Below are positions 31,661 through 41,273 of a stretch of 64,000 bases of DNA, piece by piece. The stretch covers positions 277,744-341,743 of the forward strand of contig NZ_UETD01000002.1 in assembly GCF_900116855.1 (NCBI RefSeq), written 5' to 3'. The notes beneath the pieces are model-generated. The model saw only the letters and a program-made list of their open reading frames with translations, did no database searches and was not told the origin of the DNA. Numbering within the stretch: position 1 is the first letter of the stretch; each line of letters begins with the position of its first letter. Source of the stretch: Ruminococcus flavefaciens. Its GTDB lineage: Bacteria > Bacillota > Clostridia > Oscillospirales > Ruminococcaceae. The position numbers and the translations under genes were made by a program.

Positions 31661-32635
31661 TTATTCCTTAACTAACTTTTCGCTCTTGACAATAAGGATA
31701 TCATTCTGACGCATTTTAAGCTCATCCATGGGGACTACGGTCAGGTCTCCCCTGAGTATGACAAGTATACGCATATTATACTTCTCGGAAGCCTCGCTGA
31801 CTCTCATTCCTTTGAATTCGCTGTTTTTATCAATGAGTATCTCTCCTACTTCATTGATATCACTGAATCTGACATCTGAATGCTGATTTTTCGTATACTG
31901 TTCAACAAATCCAGCACTTATGATACCGGTGGGAATGGCAACTACTCCCACACCGAGGAAAGCGATACATATCGCCATGAGCTTTCCTATTACGGTTATA
32001 GGGTAGATATCGCCGTAACCCACGGTAAGAAGCGTGGAAACGCTCCACCATATACCCGAAAAAGCGTTGCTGAATGCTTCGGGCTGAGCCTCGTGCTCAA
32101 CACTGTATATTCCCAGTGACGAAGCAAGCATAAGGACTATGATGATGAATACAGATGAGATTATCTGGTTCTTTTTTTCAATGAGTACAGTCGTTATGAC
32201 GTGGAACGAATCATAGTGTGCATTAACTCTGAACAGGTGGAATATCCTGACTACTCTCAGCATCCTGAATACGATAAAGCCTTCTAAGAAGAAAAATGGC
32301 AATATGGTCAGCAGGTCAACTATTCCGTCAAATGACCACAGAAACTTCAGTTTTGCAGACAGACCGCGCTTGCTCGGATAGAGATAGTCCGCAGTCCATA
32401 TGCGGAGTATGTATTCAATGCAGAATATGAATATGGTAACTATCTCGATAACTCTGAATAAAGTCGTAAAGCTTTCCAGCTCGTCGAATGTCTCCAGAAA
32501 AACTGTCAGTATATTCAGTATTATAACTATTACTATGAACCAGTCAAAGAAACGGCTTATGAGATCGTCCTTGTTGCCTATCTGGATAATGTCGAATATC
32601 CGCCGTTTAAGCGGCTTTTTGGTCTTTTCACTCAA
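31661..32635 (-). CDS. Voltage-gated-type K+ channel with TrkA-C domain
   Basis: A 324-residue channel. Six membrane helices; S4 carries spaced arginines (FRMLRVVRIFHLFRV, about 122-136) and the pore has the selectivity filter TVGYGD (about 203-208), then S6. The C-terminus (about 245-320) is a TrkA-C/RCK-like ligand domain (FKGMRVSEASEKYNMRILVILRG). It should conduct K+ with voltage and ligand gating. The likely start is a TTG overlapping the dGTPase stop by 8 bases, so translation is coupled. Last gene of the AraC-led operon. Confidence 0.9.
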   Translation of the reverse strand: MSEKTKKPLKRRIFDIIQIGNKDDLISRFFDWFIVIVIILNILTVFLETFDELESFTTLFRVIEIVTIFIFCIEYILRIWTADYLYPSKRGLSAKLKFLWSFDGIVDLLTILPFFFLEGFIVFRMLRVVRIFHLFRVNAHYDSFHVITTVLIEKKNQIISSVFIIIVLMLASSLGIYSVEHEAQPEAFSNAFSGIWWSVSTLLTVGYGDIYPITVIGKLMAICIAFLGVGVVAIPTGIISAGFVEQYTKNQHSDVRFSDINEVGEILIDKNSEFKGMRVSEASEKYNMRILVILRGDLTVVPMDELKMRQNDILIVKSEKLVKE

Positions 32636-34052
32636 TTCCGCTCAGCTCCCTGTATAGTTTTCGGGCATAACCGTCGGTCATGCCGCAGATATAGTCTGTC
32701 ACAAGCATAAGCCTGAAATAAAGTCTCTCCGCTTCGGACTTTCCTTCCGCGCTGACTTTATAGGCGCGGATGTAGTTCTCGGAAACCAGCCGCATTATCC
32801 TCTGCTCAATGGCAGAGCTTTCGTATTCGGTATCATACAGCACAGCCGCACGGGTAAGCTTGTTCAGCAGAAACTCATATATCTCTCCTGCGGCTATCTC
32901 AAGCTTGTATATCTCCTTGGAGCAGAAAACATATCGGTAAGCCATGTCTCCCAATGCATAGGCGATGGTGCTTCCGTGAGATACCGCAAGCAGCTCCTTG
33001 GGGAAGCTGCCCTCCATTATAGCGTCATAGTTGTTGGTGAAGCCGTAAGAGGCACATCTCAGCAGAACGCCCTGCACATAGATTATCCAGCGCTGGACCG
33101 CATTCTGCTCGGGAGAGGATATCCCTCTCTTTATTGCCTGTGAATAATAGTCCTCCAGCTTTTCTACGGCTCTGATGTATTCTTCCCTCTCGCCCTCATC
33201 GGCACATTTCTCCATGTAGCGCTCCTTCAGATCGCTGACCAGCTGTGAATAGGTCATGAAGCCTTTTTTGACTGCGTCCTCGATATCTGCTGTCTTATAG
33301 GCGATATCATCGGCAGCTTCCAGTATAAATGCAAGAGGATGACGGCAGTCCACAGCTCCGGTACTTTTTACTATGTCCTCGAATATCTCCCTGTCCGCAT
33401 AGTAATAGCCCATCTTCTTATCCTTGATGTTTCCGCTTTTCTTGTTGATACCCGTAGACGGAACGGGATACTTTATTATAGTATTGAGGAGAGTATATGT
33501 AAGGTTCATTCCGTTCTCATCCACGAGGAAATGAAGCTTTGTAAGCAGTCGAAGTGCCTGTGCATTACCCTCAAAGTGGTAGAAGTCCCCTGCCATCTGC
33601 GGTGTCAGTATACTGTCAAGGCTCTTGCCTCCCAGCTCCAGCTTAGGAAGATTTCTCCTGAACCAGTCGCGGACGTAATCCTCGCCGAAGTGACCGAATG
33701 GCGGATTGCCGATATCATGGATAAGTCCCGCACATTCAAGGACACTGCATATCTTCCCGATATCAGCCTCGGAAATATCATCATCCCTGCGGTGGTCAAG
33801 TATATAGCGGAATATCATCTGTCCGAGGGATTTTGCAAAGGACGACACTTCAAGAGAATGGGTGAGGCGTGTACGGACAAAGTCACCTCTGTCAAGGGGA
33901 AATACCTGCGTCTTGTCCTGAAGCCTCCTGAATGAAGCGCTTCCGATAATGCGGTGATAATCCTTTTGGAACTCGTTCCTCTGATCAGAGCTTACTGCGG
34001 AAGTGGTATAGCTCCTTCTTCTCTTTTCACATAACAATTTTTTCCAGTTCAT
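32628..34052 (-). CDS. dgt: dGTPase-like HD-domain triphosphohydrolase
   Basis: A 474-residue protein. The dGTPase N-terminal signature FRRLQDKTQVFPLDRGDFVRTRLTHSLEVS is followed by the metal-binding HD motif GLIHDIGNPPFGHFGE (about residues 112-127) and a later EAADDIAY motif. Family members hydrolyse dGTP to deoxyguanosine and triphosphate, balancing dNTP pools or restricting phage. The length fits the long dGTPase type. Its start overlaps the SfsA stop (ATGA) and its stop overlaps the channel start. Confidence 0.9.
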   Translation of the reverse strand: MNWKKLLCEKRRRSYTTSAVSSDQRNEFQKDYHRIIGSASFRRLQDKTQVFPLDRGDFVRTRLTHSLEVSSFAKSLGQMIFRYILDHRRDDDISEADIGKICSVLECAGLIHDIGNPPFGHFGEDYVRDWFRRNLPKLELGGKSLDSILTPQMAGDFYHFEGNAQALRLLTKLHFLVDENGMNLTYTLLNTIIKYPVPSTGINKKSGNIKDKKMGYYYADREIFEDIVKSTGAVDCRHPLAFILEAADDIAYKTADIEDAVKKGFMTYSQLVSDLKERYMEKCADEGEREEYIRAVEKLEDYYSQAIKRGISSPEQNAVQRWIIYVQGVLLRCASYGFTNNYDAIMEGSFPKELLAVSHGSTIAYALGDMAYRYVFCSKEIYKLEIAAGEIYEFLLNKLTRAAVLYDTEYESSAIEQRIMRLVSENYIRAYKVSAEGKSEAERLYFRLMLVTDYICGMTDGYARKLYRELSGIE

Positions 34053-34756
34053 ATCATTTGCTCCGTTCTTATGGTGACAGGTCGGTCGATGGTCATGCTG
34101 TCGGGAGTCACAATGCAGTCATATGCCAGAAGCTTTACTCCCGCCTTTTCGGCTTCTCTCAGGGCATCTCCGAACTCTCTGTGCATTGCGTCATTCGGTC
34201 TGAACTCAGTGACCTCCTTCATCTGTATCACAAAGAGTATATATGCTCCGAAGCCCTCGTTTTTTGCGCGAATGAGCTCGTGTATATGCTTTACTCCTCT
34301 TTCGGTAGGAGCATCGGGAAAAAGCACTACGCCGTCATTTTCAAGAGTGACTCCCTTGACCTCGAGAAATGAGACCTTCCCCCCGTCCTCAATACGGAAA
34401 TCGAACCTTGAATCTCCGTATGTATACTCACGCCTGATAACAGCCTGCTCTGAGAAAAGCTCTCCCTTTTTCAGCCATTCCTCGGCGGCTGCATTGGGCA
34501 TTTGCGAATCCATATTGACCAGCAGAGGCAGAGCGCCCTGCCGCAGCTTTTCAACTGTCACAAGGTCAAAGCGCGTCTTTCTCGCAGGATTGTCAGACTC
34601 TTCAAGGTAGACGGTACAGCCCTCGGTGAGAAGCTCCCTGCACCGTCCCGTATTCTTCACATGGACAGTCTCCTCTTTTCCGTCGATGAGCACCCTTGCG
34701 ATAAACCTGTTGGGACGGCTAAGGAATTCAGCCTTTCTTATATGATGATACTTCAT
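34049..34756 (-). CDS. sfsA: SfsA family nuclease-like protein
   Basis: A 235-residue protein. The ATG at 34756 gives the usual SfsA length and start (KYHHIRKAEFLSRPNRFIARV). Conserved blocks include HVKNTGRCRELL, EYTYGDSRFDF, FLEVKGVTL, FPDAPTERGVKH and FVIQMKEVTEF. SfsA is known as a sugar-fermentation-stimulation/DNA-binding protein with a PD-(D/E)XK-like nuclease fold; the DSRFDF and EVK motifs are the likely metal site. It starts 29 bases inside the upstream gene's end. Confidence 0.92.
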   Translation of the reverse strand: MKYHHIRKAEFLSRPNRFIARVLIDGKEETVHVKNTGRCRELLTEGCTVYLEESDNPARKTRFDLVTVEKLRQGALPLLVNMDSQMPNAAAEEWLKKGELFSEQAVIRREYTYGDSRFDFRIEDGGKVSFLEVKGVTLENDGVVLFPDAPTERGVKHIHELIRAKNEGFGAYILFVIQMKEVTEFRPNDAMHREFGDALREAEKAGVKLLAYDCIVTPDSMTIDRPVTIRTEQMI

Positions 34757-36371
34757 AGTCTTTTCCGTAAAGCTCCTTGTATTTGTCCTTTGTACAGATA
34801 ATATAAAGTCTTTTTTCATCAAGCTTATCCTTGAAAGGACGGTATGCTGTTCCGCTGAATGCCTCTGCAATATATCCTCCCTCAAAGCCAAGTGACTCAA
34901 TTATGGGAGAAACTGCCACAGGTGATGAACAGATGACATAATCCGGAGCACCAAATGTTCTTGCATATGCTCTGTCCGCCTCCATCTCCTCCTCATCAGC
35001 GATGATGTGAGTAACATATGTCACATCCCCCTCCATATTGTAGTAGAGGTTCTTATCGAAATAGGCGTTCAGTGTTACGGGAGCATCGGGATAGATATTA
35101 GTATCGTCGGGCATCCATGCTATCATTATCCTGCTGCCTTCGATATTCATGTCCTTTATCCACTCTGCCGCCGCAGGTGCATTGTCATAGGGCTTTATAA
35201 TGTCATTGGCATAGCTGTAAATGTCCCAGTAGATATTTACTGCCACTGAAACTGCTGCTCCGCCCACAATGCAGGTCTTGGCAAACTTCTCGGAAATGCC
35301 GATCTTTTTTATTACGTGTGTAAACTCAGCCAGCTTAATGGGCTCCTTGGCAGAGGCGGTCCACATAATGAAAATGACATAGAGCAGGAACATTCCGTAA
35401 TGATGGGGATAGGCATAAATGCTCATTATAACTGCTGCACAGAGATATGGTATTATCATTTCGGCTATCATCCGGCGCTTTTTGCAGACTATGAAGATGA
35501 CAGCCCAGATAATAAGGGAAACTGCTCCTGCTCCCACCATCTCTCCTATGGTATTTGCCTCGTCCTGTATGCTTGATGCATCTGAGGAGAATGAGGTCAC
35601 GAATACCTCGCTGGGTATAAATATAAAGCAAAGCAGAAGTACCACGGGATAGCTGTATGTCTTATCGAGATGTACAGCCATGGTATCCTGCTTGGGAGCT
35701 ATATCCAGAATAATTGCTATCGCCGCTGCAAGCAGTGCTGCATAGCCGATGAAAAGCTTCTTATTTGCAAACAGCTCCGAAAAAGTCCTGCGGAAGCTCC
35801 TTTCGCGTATCATACCTCCTGCTATGTCCGCAAGAGCAATTCCACCTGCAAAGGCAATTCCGTAGGAGTGGCAAAGGCAGAGGAAAACCATCGATAGTAT
35901 GTACGGCAAAGGCTTCTCACGCCTGTCGTTATAGAATGAAGCGCAGAGCATTCCTGCAAACATCAGCATTGCATACGGACGCGAAAGCACGCAGTAATGG
36001 TAAATAACAAAGAAGCTGGTTGGCAGCAGCGCCTTTGTGACGCGGCTGAACGGTGAACGCAGTTCCAGCATGATAATCATGGCTTCAAAGAATATGAACT
36101 GCACTCCCTTTATAGTAAGCTCATATGACAGTCCGAGACATGATGCAAGCTTTATGAGCATATGCCACAGCGGCGGATGTCCCTCATAGTGTGGGATAGT
36201 GAATATCACCTCATACCATGAAGCGTCCCGTCCCACAAGATATGGCTGAGCCTCCTCATACCACGGCTCGTGACAGATAAGTCCGACTATGCCTATTACT
36301 GTTGCCACAGCAGTTATGATAAGCCCGAACAATACATCGGACCTATTTCCGTTTTTAGTTTTATTATTCAT
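34728..36371 (-). CDS. Multi-spanning GT-C-like glycosyltransferase
   Basis: A 547-residue protein with about eleven membrane segments and a C-terminal soluble part (from about 395). The first extracytoplasmic loop reads HEPWYEEAQPYLVGRDASW, matching the acidic motif in loop 1 of GT-C/GT39-type enzymes (usually DE or EA.. near this place), and HYEGHPPLWH follows. Such enzymes use polyprenyl-phosphate sugars to decorate lipids or surface polymers. The exact family is not resolved. It overlaps the AraC gene by 8 bases. Confidence 0.7.
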   Translation of the reverse strand: MNNKTKNGNRSDVLFGLIITAVATVIGIVGLICHEPWYEEAQPYLVGRDASWYEVIFTIPHYEGHPPLWHMLIKLASCLGLSYELTIKGVQFIFFEAMIIMLELRSPFSRVTKALLPTSFFVIYHYCVLSRPYAMLMFAGMLCASFYNDRREKPLPYILSMVFLCLCHSYGIAFAGGIALADIAGGMIRERSFRRTFSELFANKKLFIGYAALLAAAIAIILDIAPKQDTMAVHLDKTYSYPVVLLLCFIFIPSEVFVTSFSSDASSIQDEANTIGEMVGAGAVSLIIWAVIFIVCKKRRMIAEMIIPYLCAAVIMSIYAYPHHYGMFLLYVIFIMWTASAKEPIKLAEFTHVIKKIGISEKFAKTCIVGGAAVSVAVNIYWDIYSYANDIIKPYDNAPAAAEWIKDMNIEGSRIMIAWMPDDTNIYPDAPVTLNAYFDKNLYYNMEGDVTYVTHIIADEEEMEADRAYARTFGAPDYVICSSPVAVSPIIESLGFEGGYIAEAFSGTAYRPFKDKLDEKRLYIICTKDKYKELYGKDYEVSSYKKG

Positions 36372-37128
36372 TGCCGTGTTTATTCCCTTCGATAACGTCT
36401 TTATAGTGCAGCTCCCTGAACCTTTTTGGAGTCATGCCGTTGATCTTTCTGAAAACGCTGATAAATGCGCTCTGTGATGAGAAGCCAAGTGCAAGAGATA
36501 TATCGAGGCATGAAAAATCAGAGCTTCTCAGAAGATTTTCCGCCGTGGATATCTTCGCCTTTGTGATGAACGCCTTGATACTCATCCCCTTTTCCTTTGA
36601 GAAAAGCTTGGACAGATATGAGGGATTGAGCCCGACGTGCTCCGCAAGAACACCAAGTGTCAGGTCCTCGTGCAGGTGCTCGTAGATGTAGTCGATACAT
36701 CTACGTACATGGAGGGATATGACATTATCCTTCTTGAGCGTCCTCATACGCTCGGCAAAGTCCAGCTCCATCTCGCCGAAAAGGTCGATGAGCTCCTCGA
36801 TATTCTTCATCTTGTCAGCGCGCTGTATATAAATATCGCTGAGAGTGTATGCTGTATCGTGCCCCAGACCGCCCTCCACGCAGTATCTCGCCACAAGTGC
36901 AACAGCTGTCACAAAATGGTACATCAGATTGCGGACGGGATCCTGTGAAAGAGTTCCCTTGCCCTTCATAAAATCGGGACGAATACTCTCGAACCTCTTT
37001 TTTACCTGCTCCGTATCTCCTGACTGAACAGCTCTGTAAAAGCTCAGCTCATACTCGAACGGGCTCCTTGTAAAGCCGTCATTTCGCTGTATATATAGTC
37101 TGTAATTAAGGTCCTTGTCGGTTTTCAC
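36364..37128 (-). CDS. AraC-family transcriptional regulator
   Basis: A 254-residue regulator. I choose the GTG at 37128, which has AGGAGGTGA 4 bases upstream, over the in-frame ATG at 37158. The C-terminus has two helix-turn-helix units: LTLGVLAEHVGLNPSYLSKLFSKEKG and LDISLALGFSSQSAFISVFRKING, with the closing MTPKRFRE. The N-terminal ~145 residues are helical and bind an unknown ligand or partner. First gene of a five-gene overlapping operon and divergent from the MATE gene, so it may control either. Confidence 0.9.
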   Translation of the reverse strand: MKTDKDLNYRLYIQRNDGFTRSPFEYELSFYRAVQSGDTEQVKKRFESIRPDFMKGKGTLSQDPVRNLMYHFVTAVALVARYCVEGGLGHDTAYTLSDIYIQRADKMKNIEELIDLFGEMELDFAERMRTLKKDNVISLHVRRCIDYIYEHLHEDLTLGVLAEHVGLNPSYLSKLFSKEKGMSIKAFITKAKISTAENLLRSSDFSCLDISLALGFSSQSAFISVFRKINGMTPKRFRELHYKDVIEGNKHGNE

Positions 37129-37174
37129 AAGCTCACCTCCTGTTGCGATTCCGGTCATATTTTGTGATATTTCT

Positions 37175-37203
37175 ATTATATCCTATTTTTGATACAAATG
37201 CAA
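37175..37203 (-). promoter_or_regulatory. AraC operon promoter
   Basis: TTGCAT (37198-37203), 17-base spacer, TATAAT (37175-37180) on the minus strand. It overlaps the divergent MATE promoter, so one regulator could control both. Confidence 0.6.
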
Positions 37204-37218
37204 TATTTCTGATATAAT
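37189..37218 (+). promoter_or_regulatory. MATE gene promoter
   Basis: TTGATA (37189-37194), 18-base spacer, TATAAT (37213-37218) on the plus strand. Confidence 0.55.
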
Positions 37219-37298
37219 TTGTTGGTGCCTTGGACTATAATAATCACAAAGAAAGAAAGAATAAACATGAAAATACTGCTTCATAAGGAGGCATCACT

Positions 37299-38663
37299 AT
37301 GGCAAAGGCAAATGATCTCACAAACGGTAAGGTTTCAAGCCTTATCCTCAAATTCTACTTTCCCATGCTGCTGACCAATATGCTCCAGCAGATGTACAAC
37401 ATCGCAGACACTGCCATCGTCGGCAAGGGCCTCGGTGACAACGCTCTCGCAGCTGTAGGAAATATGTCGTCCCTTACATTCCTTATATTCGGCTTCTCTA
37501 TGGGACTTGCAAACGGCTTCTCCGTTATAGTAGCACAGAGCTTCGGCGCTAAGGATTATGCAAAGCTTCGCCGCTCCGTGGCTTCGTCGGCAATGCTCTG
37601 CTTCATCATTGCTCTGGTGCTCAGTGCAGTCAGCATAATATTCCTGCGTCCCGTGCTTGGACTTCTCAGGACTGATGCCGCTATCATGCATGACGGACTG
37701 GTCTACGGCTACTTTATCTTCGGCGGACTCATCGCAACTATCGCCTACAATCTCTGCTCCTGCATACTCCGCGCACTGGGCGACAGCAAGACACCTTTCA
37801 TTGCAATAATCATCTCCACCATCGTCAATATCTGCCTTGATATGCTCTGCATATTCGTGCTAAAAACCGGCGTTGAGGGAGCAGCGATCGCTACAATATT
37901 CTCGCAGATCGTATCTGCATTCATCTGCTGGCTGAGGATACGCAGGATCGATGTCCTCAACATCACCAAGGAAGACTTCAAGGGCAACGGCAGTCTCTAC
38001 GCCGAGCTTTTCAAGAACGGTCTTCCCATGGCGCTCATGAACTCCATCACAGCTGTCGGCTGCATGGTCATCCAGTACTTTGTTAACGGTCTGGGTGTTG
38101 CATATACTACTGCTTATTCAGCCTGCAGCAAGTTCATAAACCTGTTCATGCAGCCTGCCTGCACAGCAGGATTTGCAATGTCCGCTTTCACAAGCCAGAA
38201 TTACGGCGCAAGAAAGTTCAGCCGCATCCGCGAAGGGCTCCATGTATGTCTGGCGATAGCTACGATATCCTATGTTATCCTCGGCTCGGTAATGATATTC
38301 TTCCCCACTTATCTCGCAAGGATCATGGTATGCGGCTCAGAACCTGTAAAGATCGCAGGAACATACCTTCCCATATGCGGTATATTCCTCTTTGCAGTTG
38401 ACTTCCTCTTTGTATTCAGAAACGGCTGTCAGGGCTTCGGAAAGCCACTTGTGCCCATGATCTCGGGCATAGCAGAAATGGCTCTCAGAATAGGTGTTAT
38501 CGCCCTTTTCATAAACGTTATCGGATTCAGAGCCACAGCCTATGCAGAAGCCTCTGCATGGATAGGAGCACTTATCCTCAATATGGCTTCATTTGAGCAT
38601 ACATTAAATAAGAGTCTCGTAACTTCTGTGATACACCACAAAAAGCTTCGGACTGCTGCCTGA
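37299..38663 (+). CDS. MATE-family efflux transporter
   Basis: A 454-residue protein with twelve membrane segments. The MATE start is clear: FYFPMLLTNMLQQMYNIADTAIVGKGLGDNALAAVG, and a second-half counterpart is NGLPMALMNSITAVGCMVIQYFVNGLG. MATE pumps exchange Na+ or H+ for organic cations, drugs or metabolites. AAGGAGG lies 9 bases before the ATG. Single-gene unit with terminator at 38717-38751. Confidence 0.92.
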   Translation: MAKANDLTNGKVSSLILKFYFPMLLTNMLQQMYNIADTAIVGKGLGDNALAAVGNMSSLTFLIFGFSMGLANGFSVIVAQSFGAKDYAKLRRSVASSAMLCFIIALVLSAVSIIFLRPVLGLLRTDAAIMHDGLVYGYFIFGGLIATIAYNLCSCILRALGDSKTPFIAIIISTIVNICLDMLCIFVLKTGVEGAAIATIFSQIVSAFICWLRIRRIDVLNITKEDFKGNGSLYAELFKNGLPMALMNSITAVGCMVIQYFVNGLGVAYTTAYSACSKFINLFMQPACTAGFAMSAFTSQNYGARKFSRIREGLHVCLAIATISYVILGSVMIFFPTYLARIMVCGSEPVKIAGTYLPICGIFLFAVDFLFVFRNGCQGFGKPLVPMISGIAEMALRIGVIALFINVIGFRATAYAEASAWIGALILNMASFEHTLNKSLVTSVIHHKKLRTAA

Positions 38664-38716
38664 TCCCGGACTGGTTTTCAGTCGTTAATATACACCCCAA
38701 TTCCATTCCTCACTCC

Positions 38717-38751
38717 GCTGTCTGTGTTCCACCACAGGCAGCACTTTTTTT
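38717..38751 (+). terminator. Terminator of the MATE gene
   Basis: GCTGTCTGTG/CACAGGCAGC stem followed by a T7 run. Confidence 0.7.
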
Positions 38752-38753
38752 GC

Positions 38754-38786
38754 AAAAAAACAGCCCTTCGATCTCTCGAAGGGCTG
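38754..38786 (-). terminator. Terminator of the second sigma/anti-sigma operon
   Basis: CAGCCCTTCGA/TCGAAGGGCTG with a TCTC loop; on the minus strand it is followed by TTTTTTT. Confidence 0.8.
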
Positions 38787-38843
38787 TATCTGAACTTTCT
38801 TTTGCAATTCAAATTATATCTTGAGCGAACTTCCGTAAGCTGC

Positions 38844-40352
38844 TTAATTGGGTGATGTTAACGTAAATGCAGGTTTCTTTGAAGGGTCAATCACAAATTC
38901 CTCGGGGACTGTTACAGCTTCAATGTTATGAGCTTCTGCCTTCATTCTGTTCTGCTCCTGCTCATATACTTCCTGCGCTTTCTGCGACTGTTCTGATATT
39001 TCTGCTTCTATCTTCTCATTCTTGGCGGCAAGCTTCTCCATTTCTTCCGATGAGGTGTCTATTTCTCCGATATGATCGATAACATCTGATTGATGTATCC
39101 GTATTTCTTCATCAGTACCGCTTACCTTAATAAGTATCTTGGCATTGCTGTCTGACGAATACTGGAAGAAGTTAAACGGCGAAATATAGACCTGCATCAA
39201 GATTTTTGACGCATATGCCGCAGGAGCGGCGATAACAGTTTTTTCTTGCATATCGGGAACTATTTCAAGCAAATCAGGATGACCGTCACTCAGTATACTG
39301 TCAGCTGCATCTTCAAATGGTAAGTAGTACGCCATGGACTCTGATGTAACTGCATCATTTATATCGCTGAAATAATCCTTTCTGGCAAAACCGCTCTCAT
39401 TATCCTCGGGCATCGCTGAGGTCCCGTCGAAGTTTATGGAGCACTTCCACATATCCTTTGACTCGGGCAGTTCAACGGCTGTATAGGCATCAGTTTTTTC
39501 ATTATAAGCCGCAATGAACATATCATAATAGCTGCCGCATTCTTCTCCCATTGAATATAGCACCTGTGCAGTAACTGAATTGATCTCATTACCGTCTTTC
39601 ATAAAGCACTTATACTCGTAGGAAGCTGCTGCAACGAAATTACCGTCCTCATCAGTCATGTTTCCGTATTTATCGCCATTAAAATGAGTATCCACTGCAT
39701 ACTGCGCTTCGGAACGAGACATGAAAGTGTAATCACTGTTCAGCTCATCAAACTCCTTATCGCTGTATTTGGCCTTAGACTCAGCAGCTGCAATTATATT
39801 TGATCTGCTGAATTCGCCTGTGTACTCAACTGCATAGACCTGATCGGTAAATATGTCAGGTGCAGCAGTCCTCACAAAAAAGCGTACTCTTATATCTTCA
39901 TTGTCACTGTCTTCAAAAGGACTTCTGTAAAGCGGATCCACAAGGATATCATAAGCGATGTATTCCTTCAGCGTCATATCATATATATCATAGGTGTGTT
40001 CTTCTGTCTCTGAAAGTATCTCGGATACGATCTGTCTGTACTTGTCATCGCCATCCTTGCGAAAATTTGAAAGGAAATCCTGAACAAATGCTGTTTTGGG
40101 AAGAACTCCCACGCAGATAACTACTGCCGCAGCAGCTGCAACCCATTTGAGGATAGGTGCAGCCCTGTGTCTGCCCGTAACGTTCTCAAGGTCGCTTACG
40201 GTAAACTCGCTGTCGGAAAAATCCGAATCATTTTCAGGAAAAGCTCTTGCGGAGATCTTGTCGAAACAGTCTACATTTGATGAAAGCTCCTTCATCTTGT
40301 CTCTGAGTTTCTTCTCAAACTCGGGATCTCCTTTGATATTTTTATCTTTCAC
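38844..40352 (-). CDS. Membrane-anchored anti-sigma-like protein
   Basis: A 502-residue protein: a ~65-residue acidic cytoplasmic N-terminus (KKLRDKMKELSSNVDCFDKI), one membrane helix (about 68-88, WVAAAAAVVICVGVLP), a large extracytoplasmic domain and a coiled Glu/Gln-rich segment near 445-480. The gene overlaps the sigma stop by 4 bases (ATGA), and this topology is standard for ECF anti-sigma factors. The outer domain resembles the DUF4179-type regulators in broad layout only. It probably holds the sigma factor at the membrane until a surface signal arrives. Confidence 0.75.
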   Translation of the reverse strand: MKDKNIKGDPEFEKKLRDKMKELSSNVDCFDKISARAFPENDSDFSDSEFTVSDLENVTGRHRAAPILKWVAAAAAVVICVGVLPKTAFVQDFLSNFRKDGDDKYRQIVSEILSETEEHTYDIYDMTLKEYIAYDILVDPLYRSPFEDSDNEDIRVRFFVRTAAPDIFTDQVYAVEYTGEFSRSNIIAAAESKAKYSDKEFDELNSDYTFMSRSEAQYAVDTHFNGDKYGNMTDEDGNFVAAASYEYKCFMKDGNEINSVTAQVLYSMGEECGSYYDMFIAAYNEKTDAYTAVELPESKDMWKCSINFDGTSAMPEDNESGFARKDYFSDINDAVTSESMAYYLPFEDAADSILSDGHPDLLEIVPDMQEKTVIAAPAAYASKILMQVYISPFNFFQYSSDSNAKILIKVSGTDEEIRIHQSDVIDHIGEIDTSSEEMEKLAAKNEKIEAEISEQSQKAQEVYEQEQNRMKAEAHNIEAVTVPEEFVIDPSKKPAFTLTSPN

Positions 40353-40942
40353 TGATCTTCACCTGCCTTTTCCTGTAATATGGATATTGCTTTTTTGTAC
40401 CTTGATTTGACCGTTGTTTCGGGGCATCTCATGACCTTTGCGATCTGCTTGAATGTCAGCTCTGCACAGCATCTGAGGATAACGGTCTGCCTCTGTACAT
40501 CATTAAGATGCTTCAGAAGCTGATTTATGTAAATACTGTCCTCCACAGTCTTTTCAGCCTCGCCGTAGCTCTGTATAATTAAGTTTGATATCTCCTTTTT
40601 GTACCTTCGGCGAAACTCTAATGCAACGTTGCGCGCTATTGTAAGTATGAAGCCTTTGCCGTCCCCTTTCTTAGCGGAGAATTTCTTCACCTGAGTTAGT
40701 CTGACAAAGGTCTCGGTCACACAGTCCTGTGACAAATGATAATCAGATGTTATTCCGAAAGCAACTGCGAATACGCTGTCCTTGAACATCAGGTACAGCT
40801 TGCTGAGGCTCTCCTTGGAGGTCGCACAGTCTGAAATAAGCTCGTTCACGGTATTATCAGGCTGAGAAACCTTGCCACTTTCTGTAAATACTGTAAAAAT
40901 CGCTGTGTCACCTCCGCTGATAGATTTAGTTGCGGCATCCAT
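40349..40942 (-). CDS. ECF-type sigma factor (second)
   Basis: A 197-residue sigma factor. The ATG at 40942 has AAGGAG 8 bases upstream, whereas the longer frame from 41026 lacks one. Region 2: SKLYLMFKDSVFAVAFGITSD, CVTETFVRL and ILTIARNVALEFRRR; region 4: DVQRQTVILRCCAELTFKQIA followed by the PETTVKSRYKKAISIL helix. Coupled to the anti-sigma gene. Not closely similar to the 14.2 kb sigma factor, so two separate signalling circuits are present. Confidence 0.9.
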   Translation of the reverse strand: MDAATKSISGGDTAIFTVFTESGKVSQPDNTVNELISDCATSKESLSKLYLMFKDSVFAVAFGITSDYHLSQDCVTETFVRLTQVKKFSAKKGDGKGFILTIARNVALEFRRRYKKEISNLIIQSYGEAEKTVEDSIYINQLLKHLNDVQRQTVILRCCAELTFKQIAKVMRCPETTVKSRYKKAISILQEKAGEDQ

Positions 40943-41026
40943 ATTATCACTCCTTTTGCGGCTGAAAGAGAACCGGGTATGCTCCGTAAACGGAAGCTTC
41001 TCCTCAGCCATAATGAAAGCTTTCAT

Positions 41027-41273
41027 ATATAAGTGATTTCAGGAGCCAAAAAAGACGAAAAGTTTTCAAAAAAATATAAAATTATGTTAGTTGAATAAAA
41101 CAATGGACATAAACAGCTTAATAAAGCCATCTGCAAGAGAGAGCTTTTTTACATAGAAATAGAAAACTGCTTGAAAACAATAATATTAGTTAACCAAAGC
41201 TAACAATAATAAGCCTTTATATAGCTATTATAACATCATAGCAGCTGATTTGCAAGAAATCTCCTGCATACTA
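41027..41273. other. Intergenic region without recognised gene
   Basis: About 250 AT-rich bases between the divergent sigma and P-ATPase genes. An imperfect TTAGTTAACC / AGCTAAC repeat lies near 41190-41213. No ORF with a ribosome site, RNA structure or terminator is evident. Confidence 0.5.
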
